The notes beneath the pieces were generated by a model. That model did no database searches. It saw only the letters and a program-made list of their open reading frames with translations, and was not told the DNA's origin. Below are positions 26,330 to 35,644 of a stretch of 64,000 bases of DNA, in pieces. Source of the DNA: CAZMSD01 sp964568855 (GTDB taxonomy: Bacteria > CAIWAD01); assembly GCA_964568855.1 (NCBI GenBank), contig CAZMSD010000002.1, forward strand, positions 128,253 through 192,252, given 5' to 3'. The first letter of the stretch is position 1. Every line of letters begins with the position of its first letter. Both the position numbers and the translations under genes were made by a program.

Positions 26330-27286
26330 TCAATCCCTCCCTGTGTTTTCAAGCAAGTGGACCAGGGCGGTGACCGCCTGGTTCAACGGCGTGGGCAGGT
26401 AGTGCTTGCGTCCGTACTCCATGATCTTGCCGTTCAGCCGGTCGATCTCGGTTCGCAGGCCGTTGTCCAGGTCGATCAGCATGGAAGGCCTGTGGTGCCC
26501 GGCATTTTTGAGGTAGCGGACGCTGGAGCGCCTGAACTTCTTGCCTAGTTCAAAGCCCTCCGCTTCGGCCACCTGCACGGATTCGTCGATCAAGGCCTCG
26601 ACCACCTCCACCGTGTCCGGAAAGTCCATGACCTCTTTCATGGTGCGTTTCGTGATGGCGCAGACCGCGCTCAGCGCGGCGTTGAGAATGGCCTTCTCCC
26701 AGACGTGGTCCTGGATGTCGGAGGGGATCTCCGTCGCCAGCTCGGTGGCGTTGAGCAGGTCCGCGATCCGCCGGGCCATCTCGGCGCCCTGGGGCATCAG
26801 GGAGGCGACGTAGTTGGGCGGATTGAAGAAACTCACGTGGACCGAGGCCAGGTCGCTCATGTTGCCGGCGTAGTTGACCACCATGCGCAGACTGCGCTCC
26901 TCGCCGAATGTCCGGGCGAGGACCACTTCGTTGTCGATCCCGTTCTGGACGCAACAGAAGTACATCTTGTCCGTGGCGATCTCGGCCAGTTGCTGTGTCA
27001 CCTTGGACAGGGCCGGCGTCTTGACCGCGATCATGACCACGTCCAGGTCGTACATGGCCAGTTCCTGCACGGAATAGCAGGCGTTCTCGATCACCACGCG
27101 CTTTTCCATCACGTGAGACAGGCGCAGGCCGGAGTCCTTGATCTTGGCGATCCGGTTCTGGATGATGTCGCAGGCGACGACGAAGGCGTCGGCCTCCACC
27201 AGGTGCGCCGCCAGGATGCCGCCGACGGGGCCGATGCCCACCACGCCGACGCGCAACTGCTCGTTGTTCGTTTTCCCTCTAGTCAT
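26330..27286 (-). CDS. Ketopantoate reductase-like (ApbA/PanE family) dehydrogenase
   Basis: 318 residues. N-terminal NAD(P) motif VGIGPVGGILAAHL (about residues 15-28). The C-terminal domain carries the family helix AILNAALSAVCAITKRTMKEV and the PSMLIDLDNGLRTEIDRLNG signature. The classical enzyme reduces 2-dehydropantoate to pantoate for CoA synthesis. Here it sits between a transporter and had inside an aromatic catabolic operon, so a role on another 2-oxo or hydroxy acid, or a boost to CoA supply, is possible. Family assignment is firm, substrate unknown. Confidence 0.85.
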   Translation of the reverse strand: MTRGKTNNEQLRVGVVGIGPVGGILAAHLVEADAFVVACDIIQNRIAKIKDSGLRLSHVMEKRVVIENACYSVQELAMYDLDVVMIAVKTPALSKVTQQLAEIATDKMYFCCVQNGIDNEVVLARTFGEERSLRMVVNYAGNMSDLASVHVSFFNPPNYVASLMPQGAEMARRIADLLNATELATEIPSDIQDHVWEKAILNAALSAVCAITKRTMKEVMDFPDTVEVVEALIDESVQVAEAEGFELGKKFRRSSVRYLKNAGHHRPSMLIDLDNGLRTEIDRLNGKIMEYGRKHYLPTPLNQAVTALVHLLENTGRD

Positions 27287-27312
27287 GGCTTAAATCCTGC
27301 CTTGAGTGTGTT

Positions 27313-28749
27313 CTATGGGTTGTTTTCGCTGTTCGTGTTTCGTGCTGCAAGGATGCCCCGCTTGTCCACCAGAGCCACCAGGGCGAAAGTCGCCAGGCTG
27401 ACCATCCAGCAGAAGTAGATCGGGTGCGGCAGGCTGATCGAGGCGAAAAATCCGGGAACGGACGGGCAGACCAGCCAGAGCGCCAGGGCCGCCATCGCCG
27501 CCAGCAGGGTCCAGGTGGCGTGGGAGCGCCTGCAGATCCGCGGCCAGAAGAGCGTCATCAGGGTCAGCAGCGTGTAGGCCGTGGTCAGGGTGAGACCGAT
27601 CAGCAGCGTCTTGAGGATGCCCGAGACGGTCACCGCCAGCAGGTAGGTCAGCACGCTCAGCCCGAGCACCGAAATACGCGAGATCCGCCGCTCGTCCCGT
27701 TCGCTCAACTCCGGAGCGAAGAAACGCTTGATGATGTCGCCCACCACCAGCGTGGCGCTGCCGATCAGCAGCGCGGAAGCCGTGGAGACGTCGGCCGCCC
27801 AGAGCCCGGCCAGGACCAGGCCCGCCACCACCGGGCTCAGCCCCAGCACCGTGCGCGGCAGGGCTTCCGTGGCGATGATCTCCGGGTGCAGCACTGTGGC
27901 CGCCAGCCCGATCAGGGCGCTGATGAAGCCCACCGGCAGGATGATCAGCCCGCCGAGAATGAAGCCGCGCCGGGCGTCGCGCGAGTCCCTGGCGGCGAAA
28001 CTGACCTGGACCACCGACTGCACCGAGAAGATCGTGGTGCACATCACCACGAACCAGGCGACAATCAGGCCCCAGCCGATGGCGCCGAGGTCGAAACCAG
28101 CGTGCTCCGCGGGCAGCCGGGCCACCAGTTCCTCCAGTCCGCCCACCTTGCCCACGGCCATCACCGCGCCCAACAGCACGCCGGCGTAGATGAAGACCAC
28201 GTTGACGATGTTGGTCAGCCCGGCGGCCCAGAAGCCGCCGATCAGCGTGATACCGACGAAGACGACCGCGGTGACCAGCATGCCGGTCTGGAAGGTGAAG
28301 ACCTCCGGGAGCAGCGAGGACAGGATCGCGCCTCCGGCGACGTACTGCAGCGAGGTGATCACGAGCTGCAGCACGAGCTGGCCGATCACGCCGATCACCC
28401 GCCCGGAGACGTCGTAGTGCCGCTCGAAGAGCTCGGGCAGCGTGCTGACCTCCATCCTGCGGTAGCGGCTGGCGGCAACGAGCCCCACCAGGACCGCCCC
28501 GGCGGCCCAGGCGGCGTTGTACCAGCCGGCGGAGATCCCCGAAGCGTAGGCCCTTTCCGCGACGCCGATCGTGGAGGCGCCCCCGATGGCGAGTCCCGTC
28601 AGCAGCGGGGCGACGACCCAGTAGGGCAGACTGCGGCCGGCCAGGAGATAGGCGATCATCCCGCCCCGGCTCAGTCGTCGCGTGGTCCAGGTGAACACGT
28701 AGAGCAGGACGATGTAGATGCAGATGATGCTGAAGGGAATCCAGTTCAT
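27313..28749 (-). CDS. Sodium:solute symporter (SSS family)
   Basis: 478 residues, almost entirely hydrophobic with about 13 predicted membrane helices, starting MNWIPFSIICIYIVLLYVFT. The segments GLAIGGASTIGVAERAYASG and GGFWAAGLTNIVNVVFIY are typical of SSS transporters, which couple sodium uptake to import of organic acids, sugars or amino acids. Position in the cluster suggests import of an aromatic or organic acid substrate, which is inference. A GTAACAC variant of the repeated motif lies in the 42-base space before it. Confidence 0.88.
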   Translation of the reverse strand: MNWIPFSIICIYIVLLYVFTWTTRRLSRGGMIAYLLAGRSLPYWVVAPLLTGLAIGGASTIGVAERAYASGISAGWYNAAWAAGAVLVGLVAASRYRRMEVSTLPELFERHYDVSGRVIGVIGQLVLQLVITSLQYVAGGAILSSLLPEVFTFQTGMLVTAVVFVGITLIGGFWAAGLTNIVNVVFIYAGVLLGAVMAVGKVGGLEELVARLPAEHAGFDLGAIGWGLIVAWFVVMCTTIFSVQSVVQVSFAARDSRDARRGFILGGLIILPVGFISALIGLAATVLHPEIIATEALPRTVLGLSPVVAGLVLAGLWAADVSTASALLIGSATLVVGDIIKRFFAPELSERDERRISRISVLGLSVLTYLLAVTVSGILKTLLIGLTLTTAYTLLTLMTLFWPRICRRSHATWTLLAAMAALALWLVCPSVPGFFASISLPHPIYFCWMVSLATFALVALVDKRGILAARNTNSENNP

Positions 28750-28791
28750 GATCGCAGGCGGCCGATCAGCCGGCCGCGTAACACGCTACCC

Positions 28792-30873
28792 TCACTTCAG
28801 TTTCAGCCGGGCGTCCACCGCCGCAACTCCTTTTCCGGCCGAGTAGGCGAACACGGGATTCAGGTCCAGTTCCGTGATTTCCGGGAAATCCGCTCCCAGC
28901 CTGGACAGGCGGATCAGCAGCTCTTCGAGGGCTTCCAGGTCGACGCCCTCCTCTCCCCTGGTTCCCTCGAGCAGGGGATAGCCCTTGATGCCGCGGACCA
29001 TCTCCCGGGCTTCCCCGCGGGATAGCGGGGCCAGGCGGAACTGGACGTCCTGCAGTGTCTCGACGAAGACGCCGCCCAGGCCGAACATCACGGTGGGAGC
29101 CAGGCCCTCGTTGCCCGCGAGGCCCATGATCACTTCCCGGCCGGGTGTGAGACATTCCTGCAGCACGAATCCCGCGTTCTTCCCGGCGAAACGCGCGCTC
29201 AGCTCTTCGAAGGCGGAATCCAGTTCGCGCTCGTCGGCGATGTTCAGGCGCACTCCGCCCGCATCGCTCTTGTGGACTATTTCCGCCGAGTCGACCTTGA
29301 GGGCCAGCGGATATGTCATGCCCCGCGCCGCCTCCCTGGCTCCCGCGCCGTCCGCCACGGGCAGCGTCCGGACGGCGGCGATGCCGTAGCAGCCCAGCAG
29401 TTCGAAGACCTCCGCCTGGGACAGGAAGGACTCCCGGCCCCGGCTGCGTGATACGATCTCCTCCGCCCGCTCGCGGTCCGTCTCGTACTCCGGAAACTCA
29501 GGCGCGGTCCGCTGACGGATCCGTCCGTACTCGATCATCGCCGCCAGCGCCCGTGAGGCCGACTCGGCGTAGTCGAAGACCGGGATGCCGCTTTCCCTGA
29601 TCAGGCGGATCACCTCGCCCCAGCGCTCCTCGATGGTCAGGACGATGCAGAGAATGGGCTTGGCGGCGGTCTTGCTGATCTCGGCCAGCCTCCGGGCCAC
29701 CGCCTCGCAGTCCACGAAGGGAGGCGTCACGAAATTGAGGATCAGGGAATCGATGTTCGGATCTTCGAGCAGGGCCTCCACGGCGCCGCCGTACTGTTCC
29801 GCGCCGGCCGTGGCGATCACGTCCACGGGATTGGAGATGATCGCCTCGGTGAAGAGCAGCTTCCCCAGCGCTTCCCCGGTCTTGGGGCTCAACTCGGCGA
29901 GTTTCAGGCCCGCGGCCATGCACTCGTCCACGGCGATGATCGCCGGCCCGCCGGTGTTGGTGACGATGACGATGTTCTCCGATTTCGGCACGGGCTGGGA
30001 GGACAGCGCCACGGCGGCTTCGATCATTTCCTCCTGCGAGTGGAAGCGCTGCACGCCCGCCTTGCGGAAGAGCGCCTCGGCCATGGTGTCCTGCTCGATC
30101 ATCGACCCGGTGTGGGAGGCCACGGCCTTCACGCCCTCGGAGGTCTTGCCGCACTTGAGGGCCAGGATCGGCTTGTGCGGCGTGATACGGCTGGCCGTCT
30201 CGAGGAATCCGGCCGGATCGCTGAGGGTCTCGATGTGGACCATGATCACGCGCGTTTCCTCGTCTCGCCCGTAATACTCGATGATCTCGTTCATGCTCAC
30301 GTCGGCCTCGTTGCCGAAGCTGGCGTACATCCGGGTGCCCAGGCCGATGCGGTAGAGCTGCAGCTTCAGCGTTTCGCCCACCCCACCGCTCTGGGCCACG
30401 ATGGAGATCGATCCCGGGCGCTGGGGCACGAAGGTGAAGTTGGCGTAGACCGAGACCTGCGGGTCCGAGTTCTGCACTCCCTGCGAATTGGGCCCGTAGA
30501 TCCGCATGCCGTACTTGTGGGCCGTCTCGACGATCCGCCGCTCGAGCTCGAGGCCCTCCCGGCCCACCTCCTTGAAGCCGGCTGTATGCACGATGGCGAA
30601 CTTGACTCCCTTGGCGCCGCACTCTTCCAGCACTGCCGGCACCAGGGTGTTCTTGATCGAGATGTTGACCAGGTCCACTTCGTCGGGCACGTCTCTGATG
30701 CTGGGGTAGGTCCTGAAACTCTTGATGACCTTGGTCTTGGGGTTGATCGGGTAGATGGGTCCCTTGTAGTCGTGATCCACGAGGTTCTGGATCACGATGT
30801 GGCCGATACTCAAGGGGTTCGCGGAAGCGCCGATGATAGCCACCGACCTGGGCTTGAACAGGGCGTCAAGCAT
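28792..30873 (-). CDS. NDP-forming acyl-CoA synthetase (alpha-beta fusion)
   Basis: About 693 residues from the ATG at 30873 (RBS GGAGG, five bases; TTG and ATG alternatives lie just upstream). N-terminal CoA-binding domain (SVAIIGASANPLSIGH), succinyl-CoA-ligase-like domains with the phosphohistidine in ASHTGSM, and a C-terminal ATP-grasp half (YPLALKVDSAEIVHKSDAGGV). These enzymes interconvert acyl-CoA + ADP + phosphate with acid + CoA + ATP. It is the only CoA ligase in the window, so it might activate benzoate or another aromatic acid, or recover ATP from acetyl-CoA at the end of the route. The start overlaps the end of the preceding ATPase gene. Confidence 0.88.
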   Translation of the reverse strand: MLDALFKPRSVAIIGASANPLSIGHIVIQNLVDHDYKGPIYPINPKTKVIKSFRTYPSIRDVPDEVDLVNISIKNTLVPAVLEECGAKGVKFAIVHTAGFKEVGREGLELERRIVETAHKYGMRIYGPNSQGVQNSDPQVSVYANFTFVPQRPGSISIVAQSGGVGETLKLQLYRIGLGTRMYASFGNEADVSMNEIIEYYGRDEETRVIMVHIETLSDPAGFLETASRITPHKPILALKCGKTSEGVKAVASHTGSMIEQDTMAEALFRKAGVQRFHSQEEMIEAAVALSSQPVPKSENIVIVTNTGGPAIIAVDECMAAGLKLAELSPKTGEALGKLLFTEAIISNPVDVIATAGAEQYGGAVEALLEDPNIDSLILNFVTPPFVDCEAVARRLAEISKTAAKPILCIVLTIEERWGEVIRLIRESGIPVFDYAESASRALAAMIEYGRIRQRTAPEFPEYETDRERAEEIVSRSRGRESFLSQAEVFELLGCYGIAAVRTLPVADGAGAREAARGMTYPLALKVDSAEIVHKSDAGGVRLNIADERELDSAFEELSARFAGKNAGFVLQECLTPGREVIMGLAGNEGLAPTVMFGLGGVFVETLQDVQFRLAPLSRGEAREMVRGIKGYPLLEGTRGEEGVDLEALEELLIRLSRLGADFPEITELDLNPVFAYSAGKGVAAVDARLKLK

Positions 30874-31651
30874 CATGACCTCCAATAGCTTGTGTGTGAT
30901 ACAGCGCCGCGCCGAAGGCGCCGGTCAACTGGGGCAGCGGGGGCACCAGCATCTTCCGGCCCAGGTGCTCCTCGAACACGCCCACCAGGAAGGGGAAATG
31001 GGCCACCACGCCCCCGCTCAGCGCCACTTCGCCCTCGAGGGGCGCCATCTCGACCACCCGCTTGAAGACCGAGAAGAACACGCCCTTGACGATATCGGGG
31101 ACGCCGGCGCCCTCGCGGATCTTGGACAGGATCTCGGAGGCCGCGAAGACGGTGCAGTAGCTGCCGATCTGTACCTCGCGCTCCGCCCGTTCCGCCAGCC
31201 GGTTCAGTTCCGGCAGCTCGATCTCGAGGCGGTTGGCGATCTCCTCCAGGAAGGCGCCCGTGCCGGCAGCGCATTTCCTGTTCATCCGGAAGCCGAGGCG
31301 TTTCCCGGAGCCGGCGACCTTGATGATCTTGCTGTCCTGCCCGCCGATGTCCACCACCGTGTGCTCGCGCGGGAAGTAGTGGTAGCTGCCCCTGGCGTGG
31401 CAGCTGATCTCGGTCACCGTTCCGTCGGCGTAGGGTACGTTCTTGCGGCCGTAGCCGGTCGTCGTGATACGGCAGTCGCGTGCTACATGAACTCCCGCGG
31501 CCTTCTGCGCTTTGTCGAAGGCCAGGTCGGCGGCCGCCTTGAAATCGGCCCCCGAGCCGGTGACGCAGTGGCCCAGGACCTTCCCCCGGTGATCGAGGAT
31601 GATCGCCTTGGTGGTCGAGGCGCCGATGTCGATGCCCACGGAATAGTTCAT
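30866..31651 (-). CDS. BadF/HgdC-type ATPase activator (second set)
   Basis: 261 residues from the ATG at 31651 (GTG-free alternative two codons upstream at 31657). ASKHA-fold ATPase that uses ATP hydrolysis to push an electron from its [4Fe-4S] cluster to a partner. Visible motifs: GIDIGASTTKAI, VVDIGGQDSKII, and the two cluster cysteines in NRKCAAGTGAF and GSYCTVFAASE. The homodimer shares one cluster, as in HgdC. It follows the partner-like gene at 31693. Because the benzoyl-CoA reductase subunits are encoded separately at 41.5-45.7 kb, this pair is a second, independent system, comparable to YjiL/YjiM or a 2-hydroxyacyl-CoA dehydratase. Confidence 0.88.
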   Translation of the reverse strand: MNYSVGIDIGASTTKAIILDHRGKVLGHCVTGSGADFKAAADLAFDKAQKAAGVHVARDCRITTTGYGRKNVPYADGTVTEISCHARGSYHYFPREHTVVDIGGQDSKIIKVAGSGKRLGFRMNRKCAAGTGAFLEEIANRLEIELPELNRLAERAEREVQIGSYCTVFAASEILSKIREGAGVPDIVKGVFFSVFKRVVEMAPLEGEVALSGGVVAHFPFLVGVFEEHLGRKMLVPPLPQLTGAFGAALYHTQAIGGHDA

Positions 31652-31692
31652 CCGCACCCGTACGTTTGTCGCCTGCGGCGAAGCGGGCGTCC

Positions 31693-32934
31693 TCAGGCCT
31701 CCAGTTGCTCGATGAAGGCCTCGATGTTGGTCTTGGCCTGTTCCTCCGAGTAGCAGCGCAGGTCGTTCAGGTCGCCGTCGATGGTCAGGGTCGGCAGCTT
31801 CAGCTTCCGCTCCAGCCTGCCAGGCATGCCGTAGCGGTTGTTCGAGTTGTTGGGACAGGTCTTCGCGTCGTGGAACACGATTCCGTCGAGTCTGTAGCGC
31901 TCGACGATGTCCTCGATGTAGGCCTGCTTGTATTGCTCGTCGCGCACGATGAAGATCTGCGTGTAGGCCCGGGCGAGGCTCATGAAGGGATCGGCGGGAT
32001 CGAAATCATCGAAGATCCAGCTGTTGCAGTAGGTGGAGGCGATCACCGCAGTGTTGAGTCCTATGAACAGCTCCGAGAGGTCCCGGAGCTTGCCCCAGAT
32101 GGGCATGCCTTCCCAGTACAGCCGGTGCCGTTCCTGGTCCACCGCGCCCAGGCCCTCCGCGACGCGGGCTTCCAGTTCCGCCAGCAACGTTTCGTAATAC
32201 TCGACGGCCGTCTCGGACCCGCGTAACACGACCGCCGGACCCATGTGGATCGTGGCGTCGAAGAAGCTCAAGGGGGCCGGCGCGGCGGTGTTCGTCTCCA
32301 GCACCCGCTTCCACAGTGCCGTGCACTTCCTGGACAGGGCCAGCACCTCGCGGAACCTGTCGATGTCGAAGGCGTTCCCGGAGATCTTTTCCAGCGCCGG
32401 AATCAGGTCCCTGACCTGCCCGGCGATGCCCTCGAGCTCGTAGTCGCGGATCTCGCCGATGTTGCGGTAGGTGGTGATCCCCAGCAGGGGCACCTCCAGT
32501 TCGCGGGAATACCAGGCCAGCCAGTCCTGCACGTCGCGGCACTGGTTGGTGTTGAACACCAGCACGTCCGGCCTGGGAACCCCTTCGATGCCCTTGTAAG
32601 CCATGGAGAGCGGCGTTTCCTTCTTCATGAAGGCGCCGATGTCGCTGGTCAGGTAGGAGCAGATGTCCGGCGAGTAGCCGGCGGCGTTGGCCACCGGGAT
32701 GTAGTTGTTGGCCGTGCGCGTGGCGCCCAGGATCGCCCCGTGGTTCTCGGGGTAATACACCAGGAAGCCCATGCTCAGCAGCAGCTCGGCGGGACCGACG
32801 CTGGTGCACCAGGCGATCTTGCGCGACCCGGTCTTCGAGGCCTCGTTCAACTCGTAGAAGTAGTCGGCCATGATCTTGCGCATCATGCCGGTGGCCTGGA
32901 TCTTCTTGATGGAGGGTTTCTTCTGCTCTGCCAT
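31693..32934 (-). CDS. 2-Hydroxyacyl-CoA dehydratase-type D-component (DCCP-like)
   Basis: 413 residues, RBS GGGAGAA. Belongs to the HgdB/BcrC/FldC family: PAELLLSMGFLVYYPEN near the N-terminus, cysteines in SPDICSYLTSD, NTNQCRDVQDW and HDAKTCPNNSNN as possible cluster ligands. True dehydratases and benzoyl-CoA reductases use two different D-type subunits, but only one such gene accompanies the ATPase here. That arrangement matches double-cubane cluster proteins (YjiM-like), which are homodimers. It could alternatively pair with another subunit elsewhere. Substrate unknown. Confidence 0.82.
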   Translation of the reverse strand: MAEQKKPSIKKIQATGMMRKIMADYFYELNEASKTGSRKIAWCTSVGPAELLLSMGFLVYYPENHGAILGATRTANNYIPVANAAGYSPDICSYLTSDIGAFMKKETPLSMAYKGIEGVPRPDVLVFNTNQCRDVQDWLAWYSRELEVPLLGITTYRNIGEIRDYELEGIAGQVRDLIPALEKISGNAFDIDRFREVLALSRKCTALWKRVLETNTAAPAPLSFFDATIHMGPAVVLRGSETAVEYYETLLAELEARVAEGLGAVDQERHRLYWEGMPIWGKLRDLSELFIGLNTAVIASTYCNSWIFDDFDPADPFMSLARAYTQIFIVRDEQYKQAYIEDIVERYRLDGIVFHDAKTCPNNSNNRYGMPGRLERKLKLPTLTIDGDLNDLRCYSEEQAKTNIEAFIEQLEA

Positions 32935-32962
32935 GGTTTCTCCCGGAATTGGCTGTAGTGGG

Positions 32963-33811
32963 TCAGGCGGACGGCGGGTCCCCTTCCTGCCGCAGCCTGT
33001 CGACCAGCCCGGCCCACTCGCGGCTGTATTCCCTTCTCGGTGTGTTACGCAGCTCCCCGATGACCATCTTGCGGTTCTGGTGCCGTTCCTGCTCGTTCAG
33101 CCGCAGGTACCTGCTGCGCAGGATCGTGTTGCCGCGGTACCACTCCCAGATCTGCTTGTTCTCCTTCAGCCCGTTCTTGTCCGTGTAGCCCGTGGGACAG
33201 GGCAGCAGGATCTCGATGAAGGAGAAGCCCGCATGGTCGAGGGCCTTCTTGATGCTGGCGATGGTCTCGTAGGGAAAGCCCAGCGGCCAGCGGGCCACGA
33301 AGGGCGCCCCCGCCCCGACCACCAGGTCCGCCAGGTCGAAAGGTTCCTCGATGTTCCCGTAAGGGCTGGTGGTGGTGTAACCGCTCTCGGGGGTGGTGGG
33401 CGAGGCCTGGCCGCCAGTCATCCCGTAGTTGTAATTGTTCATCTCGATCACGGTCAGGTCCAGGTTCCGCCTGGCCGCGTGGATCAGGTGGTTTCCGCCG
33501 ATGGCGGCGCAGTCCCCGTCGCCGGTGAACACGACCACCTTCAGCTCGGGATTGGCCAGCTTGACGCCGGTGGCGAAGGCGATGGCCCGCCCGTGCGTCG
33601 TGTGGAGGCCGTTGGCGTCGATGTATCCCGGAAGCCGCGAAGAGCAGCCGATCCCCGAGACGAAGACCATGCGGTCCATGTCCAGCTTGAGTTCGTCGAC
33701 GGCGCGCAGGGTGTGATTCAGCACGCTGCCGATTCCGCAGCCCACGCAGAAGATCGAGGGATACATCTCCTCCCGCAGGTACTTCCGGATGTTGACCGCC
33801 TTGTTGAACAT
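32963..33811 (-). CDS. korB: 2-Oxoacid:ferredoxin oxidoreductase beta subunit, set 2
   Basis: 282 residues. The thiamine-diphosphate subunit: SIFCVGCGIGSVLNHTL near the N-terminus holds cluster/TPP-site cysteines, and GDGDCAAIGGNHLIHAARRN is the Mg/TPP-binding motif, followed by NYNYGMTGGQ. With alpha and gamma partners it oxidises 2-oxoglutarate or a related 2-oxoacid with CoA, reducing ferredoxin. It follows korA2 after 29 bases. In Thauera and Azoarcus such enzymes feed ferredoxin for benzoyl-CoA reductase, which supports the same role here. Confidence 0.9.
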   Translation of the reverse strand: MFNKAVNIRKYLREEMYPSIFCVGCGIGSVLNHTLRAVDELKLDMDRMVFVSGIGCSSRLPGYIDANGLHTTHGRAIAFATGVKLANPELKVVVFTGDGDCAAIGGNHLIHAARRNLDLTVIEMNNYNYGMTGGQASPTTPESGYTTTSPYGNIEEPFDLADLVVGAGAPFVARWPLGFPYETIASIKKALDHAGFSFIEILLPCPTGYTDKNGLKENKQIWEWYRGNTILRSRYLRLNEQERHQNRKMVIGELRNTPRREYSREWAGLVDRLRQEGDPPSA

Positions 33812-33840
33812 CTGCGACAGTTTCCCGTGTTACATGCCGG

Positions 33841-35019
33841 TCAGTCGAAGGCCCCGTTCAGCGCGCGCACGATCTCGTCGGGGTGGTGGATCCTGCCCCC
33901 GATGCTGGGAATCCCCGACACGGCGCAGGAGTCGGGCGCGTGTTCCCTTACCTTGTGCAGCAGCTGCCCGAGGTTCATTTCGGGCACCACGATTCGCCGT
34001 ACCCGCTCCCCCAGTTTCCGCAGCCGCGCCTCGGGAAAGGGCCAGATGCCCACCAGGCGGAGATAGCCGACCCTGCGGCCCCGCTCCCGCATCGCCTTGA
34101 CGGCGTTCAGGGCCACGCGCGAGCTGATGCCGTAAGACACCACCGCCTCCTCGGCGTCCTTAAGGAACAGCTCCTCCACCAGGGTCAGTTCCTCCCTGCG
34201 GCTGCTGATCTTCTCCACCAGGCGCGTCACGAGCCGCGTGTGCTCGTCGGCGTCGTCGGTCGAGGGCAGCCCCGACTCCTTGTGCGTCAGGCCGGTCACG
34301 AAGGTCCTGAAGCTGGAACCGAAGGCCGCCATGGGCGGCACCAGCGTGTCCTGCTCCGCGCGGAAGGGCACGTAGGCCCCGGGCGGGTCGCCGGGGGCCG
34401 GGGGCCGATCGTATTCGATCTCAGCGTACTCGGGCAGCTCCACCTTCTCGCGCATGTGTCCCACTTCGCCGTCGGTCAGGACGACCACGGGGTTGCGGAA
34501 GCGGTCGGCGAGGTTGAAGGCGCGGATGGTCAGGTCGAGGCATTCCTGGACGCTGTTGGGCGACAGGGCGATGATCTCGTAGTCCCCGTGCGAGCCGTAG
34601 CGGGTCTGCATCACGTCGCCCTGCGCGGGTTCGGTGGGCTGGCCCGTGGAGGGTCCCGAGCGCTGCACGTTCACGATCACGCAGGGGCTTTCCGTCATGC
34701 AGGCGTAGCCGATGTTCTCCTGCATCAGGGAGTAACCGGGCCCCGAGGTGGTGGTCATGGCACGGGAACCGGTCCAGGAGGCTCCGATGACGGCCGCGAT
34801 GCTGGCGATCTCGTCCTCCATCTGAACGAAGGTGCCGCCGATGCGCGGCAGCAGGTAGGACATGGCCTCGGCCGTCTCCGTGGCGGGCGTGATGGGATAG
34901 CCCGCGAAGAAACTGCAGCCGGCCAGGGCCGCCCCGTAGGCGCATGCCACGTCGCCCTGCAGGAAATAGCGTTTCTCCCGCAGCACGCGCCGGATGTCGT
35001 CGTACGCCGCTCGATCCAT
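33841..35019 (-). CDS. korA: 2-Oxoacid:ferredoxin oxidoreductase alpha subunit, set 2
   Basis: 392 residues. Pyrimidine-binding alpha subunit of the KorA/PorA family: GDVACAYGAALAGCSFFAGYPITPATETAE at the N-terminus, with MEDEIASIAAVIGASWTGSRAMTTTSGPG and QRSGPSTGQPT downstream. It matches the alpha subunit of set 1 (37165-38346) closely through the same segments, so the two are paralogues. Located between gamma and beta of set 2, the order differing from set 1. Confidence 0.92.
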   Translation of the reverse strand: MDRAAYDDIRRVLREKRYFLQGDVACAYGAALAGCSFFAGYPITPATETAEAMSYLLPRIGGTFVQMEDEIASIAAVIGASWTGSRAMTTTSGPGYSLMQENIGYACMTESPCVIVNVQRSGPSTGQPTEPAQGDVMQTRYGSHGDYEIIALSPNSVQECLDLTIRAFNLADRFRNPVVVLTDGEVGHMREKVELPEYAEIEYDRPPAPGDPPGAYVPFRAEQDTLVPPMAAFGSSFRTFVTGLTHKESGLPSTDDADEHTRLVTRLVEKISSRREELTLVEELFLKDAEEAVVSYGISSRVALNAVKAMRERGRRVGYLRLVGIWPFPEARLRKLGERVRRIVVPEMNLGQLLHKVREHAPDSCAVSGIPSIGGRIHHPDEIVRALNGAFD

Positions 35020-35119
35020 GAATCAGCGCCCTTTTCGCGGGACAGGCATTCGCTCTCCCGTCTTTGTCGCACGCCCGGCCGGTCTGATGGACGGGCCGCT
35101 GCGTCGCATTTACAGCCGC

Positions 35120-35644
35120 TCAGCCTTCCGGCACGCCCTTCGCCCAGCCTTTTTCGAAGGCCTTCAGGTTCAGTTCCTCGGTGCCCCGCGGGACGTTCTT
35201 CTTCAGGGCCCCTTCCACGGCCGAGCGTGAGAGCACTCCCGTGGCGGCCGTCACGTATCCCAGCATCACGCTGTTGGCCACGATCTTGCGGCCCAGTTCG
35301 TCGGCCATCCGCGTGAAGGGCACGCGCAGGTGCCGGTCGTTTTCGGTGTGCACCAGGTCGGCGTCCGCCACCACCACGGTTTCCGGCGAGGTCCCGGGAA
35401 CGTACTTGTCGAAGGCCGGCTGGGACAGAGCCACCAGGATGTCCGCGCGCAGCACCTTGGGATAATCGATCTCCTCCGCGGAGATGATGATGTCGGAGCG
35501 GGCGGCGCCGCCCCGCGATTCCGGGCCGTAGGACTGGGTCTGCACGGCGTTCACGCCGTCCAGGACCGCGGCCTCGCCCAGGATTAAACCGGCCAGGACG
35601 ATGCCCTGTCCGCCGAAGCCTGCCACCTGTATTTCGGTTCGCAT
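35120..35644 (-). CDS. korC: 2-Oxoacid:ferredoxin oxidoreductase gamma subunit, set 2
   Basis: 174 residues, with the family signatures GFGGQGIVLAGLILGEAA and QTQSYGPESRGGAARSDIIIS. The gamma subunit completes the CoA-binding part of the complex. It parallels the gamma subunit of set 1 just upstream, placing two gamma genes back to back (35120-35644 and 35719-36261). The 74-base space between them holds one exact GTATCAC at 35679. Confidence 0.9.
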   Translation of the reverse strand: MRTEIQVAGFGGQGIVLAGLILGEAAVLDGVNAVQTQSYGPESRGGAARSDIIISAEEIDYPKVLRADILVALSQPAFDKYVPGTSPETVVVADADLVHTENDRHLRVPFTRMADELGRKIVANSVMLGYVTAATGVLSRSAVEGALKKNVPRGTEELNLKAFEKGWAKGVPEG

